Shown here one piece after another: positions 24,087 to 32,644 of a stretch of DNA of 64,000 nucleotides (positions within the stretch are counted from its first letter, which is position 1; every line of letters begins with the position of its first letter). The DNA comes from Blastococcus_B deserti. Its GTDB lineage: Bacteria; Actinomycetota; Actinomycetes; Mycobacteriales; Geodermatophilaceae. The notes under the pieces are model-generated. The model worked only from the letters and a program-made list of their open reading frames with translations. It did not search any database and had not been told where the DNA came from. The stretch is taken from positions 21,979-85,978 of the forward strand of contig NZ_JBHUHP010000023.1 of NCBI RefSeq assembly GCF_042682525.1, written 5' to 3'. Both the position numbers and the translations under genes were made by a program.

Positions 24087-25304
24087 TCAGCCGGCGTCGG
24101 CGTGCTGCAGGTCGGCGCGCCGGTCGTGGGTGAGCCGGTCGACGGGAGTCACGTCCAGGGCTGTCCGGCCGTCGGCGGCGCGGGCGAGGACGGCGAGACC
24201 GGCCCCGACGAGGGCCAGGACGGCGCCCACCCACATCGGCGCCGTGTAACCGAGACCCGCAGAGATCACCAGGGCCCCCAGGGCCGCGCCCACGGCGTTG
24301 GCGACGTTGAAGGCCCCCTGGTTCGCCGCGGACACCAGGCTGCCACCGGGCACCCGGGCCGCATCGATGACGGCGTTCTGCACCACCGGGCCGAGGGCGA
24401 AGGAGAGGGTGCCGAAGACCACCAGCAGCGCGACGGCGGCCACGGTCGTCCAGGCGAGCAGGGCGAAGACCACCAGGACGCCGGCCATCGCGACCAGCCC
24501 GACGGCGACGAACGAGAAGCCGTAGCGGTCACCGAGCCGGCCACCGACCAGGGTGCCCACGGTCGTCCCGATGCCGAAGAGGGCCAGCACGGGCGTGACC
24601 CACTCGGTCGGGATGCCGCCGAGCTCGGTCAGGATCGGGCTGACGTAGCTGTAGACGGCGAACAGTGCCGAGAACCCGACCATCGTCAGACCGAGCACGA
24701 GCCATACCTGGGCCCGCCGGAAGGCACGCAGCTCGGCGCGCAGGTCGGTCGGCTCGCCGGCGTCCGAGGGCATCCAGGCCAGCAGTCCGGCGATCGTCGC
24801 GACCCCGATGAGGGCGATGGCCCCCAGGACCACCCGCCAACTGGCGTGCTGGGCGACGAAGGTGCCCAGCGGCACGCCGACGACGTTCGCCAGCGTGAGC
24901 CCGGTGACCATCAGGGAGATGGCGCGGGTGGCGTGGGCGGGGGGCACCAGGCGACGTGCGGCGACGGCGCCGACACCGAAGAAGGAGCCGTGCGCCAGCG
25001 CGGTGAGCACCCGTGCCGCCACCAGCAGCCCGTAGGTGGGGGCGAGAGCGGCCAGCGTGTTGCCGACGACGAAGACGACCATGAGCGCGACCAGGGTCTG
25101 GCGCGGCGTGAACCGGAGGCCGACCGCGGTCAGCGTGGGTGCGCCGACGACGACCCCGATGGCATAGGCGGAGATGAGCATGCCGACGGCGGACACCGAG
25201 ACGTCGAGGCCGTCGGCGATCTCGGGCAGCATGCCCATGACGACGAACTCGGTGGTGCCGATGCCGAAGGCACCGATGGCGAGCGCGAGCAGTGCGCGAG
25301 GCAC
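24087..25304 (-). CDS. MFS transporter (DHA1/AraJ-like efflux)
   Basis: About 405 residues with 12 hydrophobic helices. The first helix ALLALAIGAFGIGTTEFVVM with GMLPEIADGL is characteristic of the AraJ/YdhP sugar-efflux/drug-efflux branch of MFS, and loop 2-3 has the FTPRQTLVALMVV region. Substrate unknown. The frame is open to a GTG at 25415, but the GTG at 25304 has GGAG 9 bases upstream and gives a family-like N-terminus, so it is preferred. The His/Asp-rich C-terminal end (RLTHDRRADLQHADAG) is short. It is transcribed in the same direction as, and downstream of, the alcohol dehydrogenase gene at 25516-26697. Confidence 0.9.
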   Translation of the reverse strand: MPRALLALAIGAFGIGTTEFVVMGMLPEIADGLDVSVSAVGMLISAYAIGVVVGAPTLTAVGLRFTPRQTLVALMVVFVVGNTLAALAPTYGLLVAARVLTALAHGSFFGVGAVAARRLVPPAHATRAISLMVTGLTLANVVGVPLGTFVAQHASWRVVLGAIALIGVATIAGLLAWMPSDAGEPTDLRAELRAFRRAQVWLVLGLTMVGFSALFAVYSYVSPILTELGGIPTEWVTPVLALFGIGTTVGTLVGGRLGDRYGFSFVAVGLVAMAGVLVVFALLAWTTVAAVALLVVFGTLSFALGPVVQNAVIDAARVPGGSLVSAANQGAFNVANAVGAALGALVISAGLGYTAPMWVGAVLALVGAGLAVLARAADGRTALDVTPVDRLTHDRRADLQHADAG

Positions 25305-25515
25305 GGGGCGGAACTCCAGGGGACGGGTACGCGGGCGGTGTTCGGGCCGGCGGACGTCGTCGTCCTCACTGGACCGGGCTGGTGCGACTGCCGGGCGGCT
25401 GCCCGTGGACGCCACTCTTCCCCAGGGGCAAGGCGGGACAGTCGGCCGCCATGCCCCGTCGGGGACGTGGGTCTGCTCACAGCGGGGGCGCCGGGGGACC
25501 GGCGCCCCCGCGCCG

Positions 25516-26697
25516 TCACGGCTTGAGCAGGACCTTGACGGTGCCTTCCTTCTTGTCGCGGAAGTTCATGTAGGCCTGGGGCGCCTCGACCAGTGGCACG
25601 TGGTGGGTCGCGAACTCGTCGACGCCGAGGGGGTCCTCGTCGGTGAGCAGCGGCAGGATGTCGGGCACCCACCGCCACACGTTGGCCTGGCCCATGCGCA
25701 GCTGGATCTGCTTGTCGAACATCCGCATCAGCGGCAGCGGGTCGGTGGCGCCTCCGTAGACACCGGACAGCGAGATGGTGCCGCCACGGCGCACGGCCTC
25801 GATCGCGGTGTTCAGCGCGGCCAGCCGGTCGACGCCGACCACCTGCATGACCTTCTCCATGATCGCGTCCGGGACCACGGCGGTGGCCTTCTGGGCGATG
25901 GTCGCGAGCGGGGAGCCGTGCGCCTCCATGCCGACGGCGTCGATGACCGCGTCGGGGCCGCGCCCGCCGGTGGCGTCGCGGACGGCCTGGACGACGTCGT
26001 CCTGCTTCGTGGAGTCGATCACCGTCACTCCGCGGGCGCGGGCGCGCGCCAGGCGCTCGGGGACCACGTCCGCGCCGAAGACCGTGCCCGCTCCCTGGTG
26101 CAGGGCGACGCGGGCCGACATGTCACCGATGGGGCCGAGACCGAGCACGAGGACCGTGCCGCCCTTCGGGATCCCGGCGTACTGGACCGCCTGCCAGCTC
26201 GTCGGCAGGACGTCGGAGAGGTAGACGAAGCGGTCGTCGGCCGGACCCTCGGGCACCTTGATCGGCAACGTGTTGCCGAACGGCACGCGCAGGTACTCGG
26301 CCTGCCCGCCCGGCACATGGCCGTAGAGCTTGGTGTAGCCGAACAGCGAGGCGCCGAAGCCCTGCTCCCGATTCTGCGTGGTCTCGCACTGCGACTGCAG
26401 TCCCTGCGAGCACATCCAGCAGGTGTTGCAGGAGATGTTGAACGGGATGACGACGCGGTCGCCCGGCTTCACCTCGGTCACCTCGGGCCCGACCTCGCGG
26501 ACGATGCCCATCGGCTCGTGCCCCATCACGTCGCCCACCGTCATGAACGGCGCCATGACCTCGATCAGATGGAGGTCGGAGCCGCAGACCCCGCTCGAGG
26601 TGATCTCGACGATCACGTCCGTCGGCTCCTTGATGACCGGATCGGGAACCGTCTCGACGCGGACGTCCCCGCGGCCGTGCCATGTCACTGCGCGCAT
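25516..26697 (-). CDS. Zinc-dependent alcohol/formaldehyde dehydrogenase (MDR family)
   Basis: A 393-residue medium-chain dehydrogenase. Catalytic zinc region: SSGVCGSDLHLIE and MGHEPMGIVREVG. The structural-zinc loop is altered but keeps three Cys (ISCNTCWMCSQGLQSQC gives four in total). NAD-binding: VLVLGLGPIGDMSARVAL. The insert with YTKLYGHVPGGQAEYLRVPF and FLSD-like VYLSDVLPTSWQAVQYA is typical of glutathione-independent formaldehyde dehydrogenase-like members. ATG 26697 follows GAGGGAGA. Substrate is unproven. Confidence 0.9.
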   Translation of the reverse strand: MRAVTWHGRGDVRVETVPDPVIKEPTDVIVEITSSGVCGSDLHLIEVMAPFMTVGDVMGHEPMGIVREVGPEVTEVKPGDRVVIPFNISCNTCWMCSQGLQSQCETTQNREQGFGASLFGYTKLYGHVPGGQAEYLRVPFGNTLPIKVPEGPADDRFVYLSDVLPTSWQAVQYAGIPKGGTVLVLGLGPIGDMSARVALHQGAGTVFGADVVPERLARARARGVTVIDSTKQDDVVQAVRDATGGRGPDAVIDAVGMEAHGSPLATIAQKATAVVPDAIMEKVMQVVGVDRLAALNTAIEAVRRGGTISLSGVYGGATDPLPLMRMFDKQIQLRMGQANVWRWVPDILPLLTDEDPLGVDEFATHHVPLVEAPQAYMNFRDKKEGTVKVLLKP

Positions 26698-26898
26698 GTC
26701 TGGATCTCCCTCGATCGACCGCGATTCGGCCCCTTCCGGGGCACTCCTGCCCGTTCGTGAGCTGGATCGCGCGACTTTCAACGACTCCCCGCGTGCCGTT
26801 CACTTTCTGTAGTTTTGTGCTTACGCGTCGCGGAATTCCATGGATGGGTTCTGGTGAGCCACACCACAAAATCGCAGGTCCATACCCAGTCGGCCAGA

Positions 26899-26914
26899 TC
26901 ACGAACAGATAACG
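26899..26914. promoter_or_regulatory. Direct repeat resembling an MtrA-type site
   Basis: TCACG at 26899 and TAACG at 26910 form a direct repeat with an 11-base period, in an unusually AT-richer 288-base region upstream of the M23 peptidase gene. MtrA, a conserved actinobacterial OmpR-type regulator of cell-wall hydrolase genes, binds phased repeats of this kind. The identification is by eye only. Confidence 0.4.
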
Positions 26915-26985
26915 GCATGTTTACATGGGTCCCGCTCCTCTCCCCGGGAGTGCACGTGGAATGCCCGCCAACGGAAGTCAGGTGC

Positions 26986-28599
26986 ATGAGCTCGCTCCAC
27001 CAGGACCGCCTCCTCGTCGAGGGATCGGACCCCGTCACCGGGGCTGCCCCGATCCTCGCCACGGTTCGCCGGAACTCGCGGCGGCCGGCTGAGGAGAAGG
27101 CGATCAGCACGGTTCCGACGCCGCGCCCGGGGACGGCGCAGCGCTCCGGCACCACCCAGACCACCGCCGGAACCGCCGCCCCGGCCGCGCGCGGTCGGCG
27201 CACCTCCGCTGCCGACGGGGCGGCCGCCGCCACGAGAAAGGCGGGCGCGCCGGCGTCCCGGACCAAGGCCGCGTCCGCCAAGGCCGCGTCCGCCAAGGCC
27301 GCGTCCGCCAAGGCCGCGTCCGCCAAGGCCGCGTCCGCCAAGGCCGCGTCCGCCAAGGCCGCGTCCGCCAAGGCGGAGACGACCACGACGGCGAAGGCCA
27401 CGTCGGCGAAGGCCACGACGGCGAAGGCGAAGGCCACGACGGCGAAGGCCACGACGGCGAAGGCCACGACGGCGAAGGCGAAGGCCACGACGGCGAAGGC
27501 CACGACGGCGAAGGCCACGACGGCGAAGGCCACGACGGCGAAGGCGAAGGCCACGACGGCGAAGGCGAAGGCCACGACGGCGGAGGCGAAGGCCACGACG
27601 GCGGAGGCGACGACGGGGAAGGCGACGACCGCCAAGGCCCCCGCTGCCGAGCCGGCCGTCGGGACCGTCACCGCCGCCACGAACCCGACCACCGAGAAGG
27701 TGGCTGCGTTCGCCCTCGCCCGTTCCGGCCGGCCCACTCCCCACAAGCGCACGCCCGCCGCCGACGCCGTCACCCCGGTCGCCGACGCCGCGATCCCGGT
27801 GGCCGAGCGCGTCGAGGCGGCCACCGAGGTGACCGCGCAAGCACCAGCCGTCGCCGCCGAGGGCCGATGGTCCCGGCTGCTGCGCCGGCGCCCGCCGTCG
27901 GTCGCCCGTCGTCCCGCGCTGTACCTGGCCGCCGCCCTCGTCGGTGCGATGGCCGTCAGTACCGTGACGATCGCCGAGCCGTCCGCCCGGGCGACGGAGA
28001 CGGCCAGCCGATCGGTGAGCGTGGCGCAGGAGCTCGGCATCGAGGCATCGCCGGCCGAGGCCATCACCGACACCGACGCGACGGAGCTGCTCGGCGAGCT
28101 GGCGGTCAGCCGGAACGTCCGGGATGCGGAGCAGGCCGCGGCCGCCGAGGTGCAGGCCGAGGCCGACCGGGTGGCCGCCGCGGCCGCCGCGGAAGCGGCC
28201 CGCCCGAAGGCGGTCCTCCCGGTCGACGGAGCCCGGCTCACCAGTGGCTTCGGTGCCCGCTGGGGAACGCTGCACGCCGGCATCGACCTCGCTGCCCCGA
28301 TGCACACCCCGGAGTACGCCGCGATGGACGGTGTCGTCCTCGAGGCCGGCCCCGCCAGCGGCTACGGCCTCGCGGTGTACATCCAGCACGAGAACGGCGA
28401 CGTCACCGTCTACGGGCACATGGACTCGATCCTGGTCGAGCCCGGTCAGGTGGTCCGCGCCGGCGACACCATCGCCCTGCTCGGCAACCGGGGTCAGTCG
28501 ACCGGCCCGCACCTGCACTTCGAGGTGCACGTGGGCGGCCTCAACGGCGCGAAGGTCGACCCCATCCCGTGGCTGCGGGACAAGGGCGTCGCGATCTGA
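26986..28599 (+). CDS. M23 (LytM) peptidase with histone-H1-like Lys/Ala repeat N-terminus
   Basis: A 537-residue protein. Residues about 94-128 are seven copies of KAASA and about 135-211 are KATTA/KAKATTA repeats, giving a strongly basic Lys/Ala/Thr tail like the C-terminal domain of histone H1 or bacterial H1-like proteins. A membrane helix follows at about 308-330 (ALYLAAALVGAMAVSTVTIA) after an Arg-rich stretch (RLLRRRPPSVARRP), then an Ala/Glu coiled region and the M23 domain (about 418-525) with GFGARWGTLHAGIDLAAP and GPHLHFEVHVGG, including the zinc and catalytic His residues. By the positive-inside rule the repeat tail is cytoplasmic and the peptidase external. ATG 26986 is chosen; ATG at 26917 is possible. 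A terminator follows. Confidence 0.85.
   Translation: MSSLHQDRLLVEGSDPVTGAAPILATVRRNSRRPAEEKAISTVPTPRPGTAQRSGTTQTTAGTAAPAARGRRTSAADGAAAATRKAGAPASRTKAASAKAASAKAASAKAASAKAASAKAASAKAASAKAETTTTAKATSAKATTAKAKATTAKATTAKATTAKAKATTAKATTAKATTAKATTAKAKATTAKAKATTAEAKATTAEATTGKATTAKAPAAEPAVGTVTAATNPTTEKVAAFALARSGRPTPHKRTPAADAVTPVADAAIPVAERVEAATEVTAQAPAVAAEGRWSRLLRRRPPSVARRPALYLAAALVGAMAVSTVTIAEPSARATETASRSVSVAQELGIEASPAEAITDTDATELLGELAVSRNVRDAEQAAAAEVQAEADRVAAAAAAEAARPKAVLPVDGARLTSGFGARWGTLHAGIDLAAPMHTPEYAAMDGVVLEAGPASGYGLAVYIQHENGDVTVYGHMDSILVEPGQVVRAGDTIALLGNRGQSTGPHLHFEVHVGGLNGAKVDPIPWLRDKGVAI
27265..27369 (+). repeat. Tandem repeat, 7 x 15 bp, coding
   Basis: Seven identical 15-base units (AAGGCCGCGTCCGCC) in frame within the M23 peptidase gene encode KAASA. 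Identity at the DNA level, including third codon positions, implies recent expansion and likely length variation between strains. Confidence 0.95.
27388..27620 (+). repeat. Tandem repeat of 15 and 21 bp units, coding
   Basis: Interleaved units of 15 bases (GCGAAGGCCACGACG) and 21 bases (the same with an extra GCGAAG) run through the M23 gene and encode AKATT and AKAKATT. Some terminal copies have a Lys to Glu change (GCGGAG). Periods are multiples of three, so the frame is kept. Confidence 0.9.
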
Positions 28600-28616
28600 T
28601 CCGCGCCCCCCGTACC

Positions 28617-28655
28617 CGACGCCCCCTGCCGGCTTCCTTCCGGCAGGGGGCGTCG
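28617..28655 (+). terminator. Terminator hairpin after M23 peptidase gene
   Basis: A 16-bp perfect stem (CGACGCCCCCTGCCGG with its complement) and 7-base loop CTTCCTT, 18 bases after the stop codon. Confidence 0.85.
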
Positions 28656-28702
28656 GCGTTGGAGGACACTGCGCGCAGGAGGCGCGGACAGGGAGGCGGT
28701 CG

Positions 28703-29620
28703 ATGGGACACGGGCACACGCACGCGCCGGTGACCGCGGCGGGCGGTCAGCGGCGACGCCTGCTGGTCGTCCTCGTCCTCACCCTCGCCGTGATGGCGGG
28801 AGAGATCGTCGGCGGCCTGGTGTCGGGCTCCCTGGCGCTGCTCGCCGATGCGGGGCACATGGCCACCGACGCGGCCGGCATCGCCCTGGCCCTCGGCGCG
28901 GTCACCCTGGCCCAGCGACCGGCCCGCGGCCGGCGGACGTTCGGTTGGCAGCGGCTGGAGATCTTCGCGGCGGTAGGCAACGGCCTGCTGCTGCTCGCGG
29001 TGGCTGCGTACGTGCTCGTGGAGGCGGTGCGCCGGATCGGTCAGCCGCCCGAGATCGAGTCGAGGCTGATGCTCGCCGTCGCTGCGGTGGGCCTGGCGGT
29101 CAACCTCGGCTCGCTGGCCGTGCTCCACCGGGGACGGCGCGCCTCCCTGAACCTGCGCGGGGCCTACCTGGAGGTCCTGGCCGATGCCCTCGGCTCGGTC
29201 GCGGTGATCGTGGCGGGGCTGATCATCCTCACCACGGGGTGGACGCCGGCGGACATCGTCGCGTCGGTGGTCATCGGCTGCCTGGTGGTCCCGAGAGCGT
29301 GGCACCTGCTCAGGGAGGCGCTGGACATCCTGCTGGAGGCCGCCCCCCGGGGAGTCGACCTCGACGACGTGCGGACGCACATCCTCGGCGTGGACGGCGT
29401 CCTGGGCGTCCACGACCTGCACGCCTGGACGATCACGTCCGGTCAGCCGGTCCTCTCCGCCCACGTGGTGGTCGACGACGCGGCGCTGGCCGCCGGGCAC
29501 GGCGGTCGCGTGCTGGACGCGTTGTGCGCCTGCCTGGGCGACCACTTCGACCTGCAGCACTGCACCTTCCAGCTGGAAGCCGAGTCGCACGCCCGGCACG
29601 AGGCGCCGGTCCACGACTGA
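28703..29620 (+). CDS. Cation diffusion facilitator (CzcD-type) transporter
   Basis: A 305-residue CDF protein exporting divalent metals such as Zn or Co by proton antiport. The N-terminus is His-rich (MGHGHTHAP). Six membrane helices follow, with the metal site LLADAGHMATDAAGIAL in helix 2 and YLEVLADALGSVAVIVAGLI in helix 5. The cytoplasmic C-terminal domain begins after LLEAAPRGVDLDDV and contains GVHDLHAWTITSG, the CDF signature. ATG 28703 follows GGGAGG. It is downstream of a terminator, so it has its own promoter. Confidence 0.93.
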   Translation: MGHGHTHAPVTAAGGQRRRLLVVLVLTLAVMAGEIVGGLVSGSLALLADAGHMATDAAGIALALGAVTLAQRPARGRRTFGWQRLEIFAAVGNGLLLLAVAAYVLVEAVRRIGQPPEIESRLMLAVAAVGLAVNLGSLAVLHRGRRASLNLRGAYLEVLADALGSVAVIVAGLIILTTGWTPADIVASVVIGCLVVPRAWHLLREALDILLEAAPRGVDLDDVRTHILGVDGVLGVHDLHAWTITSGQPVLSAHVVVDDAALAAGHGGRVLDALCACLGDHFDLQHCTFQLEAESHARHEAPVHD

Positions 29621-29756
29621 AGGGCCCCGCTCACCTGCTCACGGCGGGGCCGTCGCCCCTCCACGTCACGCCCGGGGAGGGCACGACGGCCACCCGCGAC
29701 GCCGGTGGCGGTGGGAGAGTGGAACCGCACGCGCGGTGTCGGTCGAGGAGGAGCAG

Positions 29757-30719
29757 GTGGAGCACGGGCACCACTCGGGCATGTGGGTGCCCGCCGACCC
29801 GCCGACCTGGGGGCGGATGTTCCTCCCGCACCTGGAGCCGTGGTCGGTGCTCGCCGTCCTCAGCGTCGTCGGCCTGCTGCTCTACCTCGGCGCCGTCGTG
29901 CGGTTGCGCCGGTCCGGCGTCGTCTGGCCGTGGTGGCGGACCGCTGCCTGGATCGGCGGCACCGGCTCGCTGTTCGTCGTCACCGGGACGTGGCTGAACG
30001 GCTACAGCATGGTGCTGTTCAGCGTCCACATGACCCAGCACATGGTGCTGTCGCTCATCACGCCCCTGCTGCTCCTGCTGGCGGCGCCGGTGACCCTGGC
30101 CCTGCGGACGCTGCCCCGGGGTCACGGCGCCGCGGGGACGCCGAGGGCGCTGCTGCTCACCGCGCTGCACAGCCGGTTCGCGCGCTTCGTGTCCCACCCG
30201 CTGTTCACGATCCCGCTGTTCATCGCGAGCCTGTACGGCGTTTACTTCACCCCGCTGTTCGACGCGCTGATGGGCAACCCCGCCGGGCACCAGTTCATGC
30301 TGGCCCACTTCGTGGTCACGGGGTTGCTGTTCTTCGGACCGATCGTTGCCCAGGACCCGTGGCCGCGGACGCTCAGCCATCCGGGGCGGATGCTGGAGCT
30401 GTTCCTGCCGGTGCCCTTCCACGCCTTCTTCGGCGTCGCGGTCATGATGGCCGGCTCCCTGGTCGTGGACACCTTCGCCCAGCCGCCGGCCGGGTGGGGT
30501 ATCGACCCCCTGCGCGACCAGGGCGAGGCCGGCGGCATCGTCTGGGCCTTCGGCGAGCTCCCCACCGTCCTCGTCCTGGCGGTGGTCTTCTTCTCCTGGG
30601 CCGGCTCCGACGAGCGGCGGGCCAAGGCGCTGGACCGGGCGGCCGATCGCAGCGGCGACGCCGAGCTCGAGGCCTACAACGCCCGGCTGCGGGCCCTGGC
30701 GGGCGAGCAGCACCCCTGA
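29757..30719 (+). CDS. Cytochrome c oxidase assembly factor CtaG/CtaG-like
   Basis: About 320 residues with several membrane helices; it matches the Caa3-type CtaG (DUF1404-like) family. Conserved His-rich patches lie at membrane boundaries: FSVHMTQHMVLSLITPLLLLL, HSRFARFVSHPLF and HQFMLAHFVVTGLLFFGPIVA. The family helps insert copper or assemble cytochrome c oxidase. GTG 29757 is preferred over GTG 29736 because AGGAGG lies 5 bases upstream. The N-terminus is His-rich (EHGHHSGMW). The oxidase subunit I gene ctaD lies 2 kb downstream. Confidence 0.9.
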   Translation: MEHGHHSGMWVPADPPTWGRMFLPHLEPWSVLAVLSVVGLLLYLGAVVRLRRSGVVWPWWRTAAWIGGTGSLFVVTGTWLNGYSMVLFSVHMTQHMVLSLITPLLLLLAAPVTLALRTLPRGHGAAGTPRALLLTALHSRFARFVSHPLFTIPLFIASLYGVYFTPLFDALMGNPAGHQFMLAHFVVTGLLFFGPIVAQDPWPRTLSHPGRMLELFLPVPFHAFFGVAVMMAGSLVVDTFAQPPAGWGIDPLRDQGEAGGIVWAFGELPTVLVLAVVFFSWAGSDERRAKALDRAADRSGDAELEAYNARLRALAGEQHP

Positions 30720-30780
30720 CCGGTCGCAGGGCCCGGTCGTGGGCCGAGGCAGGAACCGGGTGTGCTGCGACGATGGGGTC

Positions 30781-31290
30781 GTGCCGGTTTCGCTCGTGTT
30801 GATCTCCGACACGCACGTCCCGAAACGGGCGCGTGACCTACCTCATGCCCTGTGGGCGGCGATCGAAGCCGCCGACCTCGTCGTGCACGCCGGTGACTGG
30901 GTCGACGTCGCCCTGCTCGACCAGCTGGAGGACCGCTCGCGGCGGCTGCTCGCGGTGTACGGCAACAACGACCACGGCCCGCTGCGCGAGCGACTGCCGG
31001 AGGTCGCCCGGGCGGTGATCGAGGGCATCAGGTTCGCCGTCGTCCACGAGACGGGGGACAGGAAGGGACGCGAGATCCGCTGCGCGGCCCGGTTCCCCGA
31101 CACCGACGTCCTGGTGTTCGGGCACAGCCACATCCCCTGGGACACCACGGCGCCGTCCGGGCTCCGGCTGCTCAACCCCGGCTCGCCCACCGACCGGCGG
31201 CGGCAGCCGCACGGCACCTACGTCACCGCGGTGGCCGACGACGGCCGGCTGCGCGACGTCGCCTTCCACGCCGTCCCTCCCCGGCGGTGA
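30781..31290 (+). CDS. Metallophosphoesterase (YfcE/MJ0936-like)
   Basis: A 169-residue calcineurin-like phosphoesterase. Metal motifs are LISDTHVPK (DxH), VVHAGDWVD (GDxxD), VYGNNDHGPL (GNxD/N-H), AVVHETGD and VFGHSHIPW (GHxH), all in order. The size fits YfcE-type phosphodiesterases. Start GTG 30781 begins directly with the VSLVLISDTH strand. The stop overlaps the GTG of the RlmA-like gene (4 bases), so the two are translationally coupled. Confidence 0.9.
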   Translation: MPVSLVLISDTHVPKRARDLPHALWAAIEAADLVVHAGDWVDVALLDQLEDRSRRLLAVYGNNDHGPLRERLPEVARAVIEGIRFAVVHETGDRKGREIRCAARFPDTDVLVFGHSHIPWDTTAPSGLRLLNPGSPTDRRRQPHGTYVTAVADDGRLRDVAFHAVPPRR

Positions 31291-32138
31291 GACCGCTCGA
31301 CGACCGGGCCGTCGCCCTGCTGGCCTGTCCGGTCTGCGGCGATCCGCTGGAGGTGGTGGCCGGGGGCGCCGGCCTGCGCTGCCCGCGGGGCCACCTGTTC
31401 GACCGGGCGCGCCAGGGTCACGTCACGCTGCTGCCGCCCGGCCACCGGCCGCCCACCGGGGACACGGCCGAGATGGTGGCCGACCGGGTGGCCTTCCTCG
31501 GCGCGGGCCACTACGCGGGCGTCACGCGAGCGCTGGCCGACGCGGTGACCGCGGACGGGACGCCGGCGTCGCTGCTCGACCTCGGCGGCGGGACCGGGCA
31601 CCACCTCGCCGGTGTCCTCGATCGGCTGCCGGAGGCGGTGGGCGTGGTCCTCGACTCCTCGACCTACGCCGCACGGCGCGCGGCACGGGCCCACGACCGG
31701 GCCGTGGCCGTCGTCGCCGACAGCTGGGCGCGGCTACCCGTGCGGACCGGGGCGGTGGACCGGGTGCTCGTGGTCTTCGCCCCCCGCAACGGGCCTGAGA
31801 TCGCACGCGTCCTCCGTCCCGGCGGCGGGCTGGTGGTGGTGACCCCGGCCGCCGACCACCTGGGCGAGCTCGTCGGGCCGCTGGAGCTGCTGCGGGTCGA
31901 CCCGGACAAGGCGGTCCGGCTGGCCGCCGCGCTCGAGCCCCATCTGACGCCGGTGCGCACGACGACCCACCGCGAGCGCATCACCGTGCCCCGCTCGGCC
32001 GCCACCACCCTGGTCGGCATGGGTCCGCACGCCCGGCACACGACGCGGACGGCGGTCGAGGCCCGGCTGGCCGGGCTCCCGGAGCCGCTGGGGGTGACGG
32101 TCTCGGTCGACGTCACCACGTACCGGCGGGCCGGCTGA
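31287..32138 (+). CDS. RlmA-type 23S rRNA (guanine-N1) methyltransferase
   Basis: A 283-residue protein with the RlmA/TlrB layout. The N-terminal zinc module has LACPVCGDPLEVV and LRCPRGHLFDRARQGHVTLL (Cys-x2-Cys and Cys-x3-His). The Rossmann domain follows with LLDLGGGTGHHLAG, VVLDSSTYAARRAARAH, and a proline-type VVFAPRNGPEIARVLRPGG loop. RlmA enzymes methylate G745 or G748 in helix 35 of 23S rRNA; TlrB confers tylosin resistance. Which base is modified cannot be told. It is convergent with the YeaQ-like gene with no spacer, the stops being adjacent. Confidence 0.88.
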   Translation: MRPLDDRAVALLACPVCGDPLEVVAGGAGLRCPRGHLFDRARQGHVTLLPPGHRPPTGDTAEMVADRVAFLGAGHYAGVTRALADAVTADGTPASLLDLGGGTGHHLAGVLDRLPEAVGVVLDSSTYAARRAARAHDRAVAVVADSWARLPVRTGAVDRVLVVFAPRNGPEIARVLRPGGGLVVVTPAADHLGELVGPLELLRVDPDKAVRLAAALEPHLTPVRTTTHRERITVPRSAATTLVGMGPHARHTTRTAVEARLAGLPEPLGVTVSVDVTTYRRAG

Positions 32139-32417
32139 TCAGCGGCGGACCGACCGTCGACCGCGGCCGGCCACGGAGACGTACACGGCGAGGACGACGA
32201 TCGCGCCGAGGATCGAGGCCCACCAGCCGCCCAGGTCGAGCTCGGGCTCGCCGCGCGAGACGAGACCGGCGACCAGGTTGCCGACGACGGACCCGACCAG
32301 GCCGAGCGCGATCGTGGCGAGGATGCCCAGGTCCTGCTTGCCGGGGACGACGGCCCGGGCGATCAGCCCCGCGACGAGGCCGACGACCAGGGCGAGGACG
32401 ACGGCCCCGACGGACAT
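32139..32417 (-). CDS. GlsB/YeaQ/YmgE family membrane protein
   Basis: A 92-residue protein with three hydrophobic segments (VGAVVLALVVGLVAGLIARA, LGILATIALGLVGSVVGNLV, and WWASILGAIVVLAVYVSVAG) separated by PGKQD and SRGEPELDLG. This is the YeaQ/transglycosylase-associated family of small stress-linked membrane proteins. ATG 32417 follows GAGGAGG. Function is not established. Confidence 0.88.
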   Translation of the reverse strand: MSVGAVVLALVVGLVAGLIARAVVPGKQDLGILATIALGLVGSVVGNLVAGLVSRGEPELDLGGWWASILGAIVVLAVYVSVAGRGRRSVRR

Positions 32418-32644
32418 GTGCGACCTCCTCGCAGGACTCCTTGCGGCGGGCCCGGCGCCCGCGACCTCCGGACGCGCGGGAGCACGGTGCCCTCCTGTCC
32501 ATGATCGGAAACTCACGGGGATCGCCCTCCGGTCGCTTCCGGCCACCGTGCTGGCCCCGAGCGACGGCAGATGCGCGCACCGCCATCGGCGCGCCTCCCT
32601 CGTCGAGCTGAGGTGCCGTGAGGGCACCGTCTAAGCTCCGATCC

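Noticed and set aside
26700..26985. A c-di-AMP (ydaO-type) riboswitch upstream of the M23 gene
   Set aside because: Such riboswitches often precede actinobacterial wall-hydrolase genes, but I could not identify the conserved core or its pairing; only a small TGGTG/CACCA hairpin is visible.
27265..27620. Possible CRISPR array
   Set aside because: The repeats are contiguous 15/21-bp in-frame coding units without spacers and no cas genes are present.
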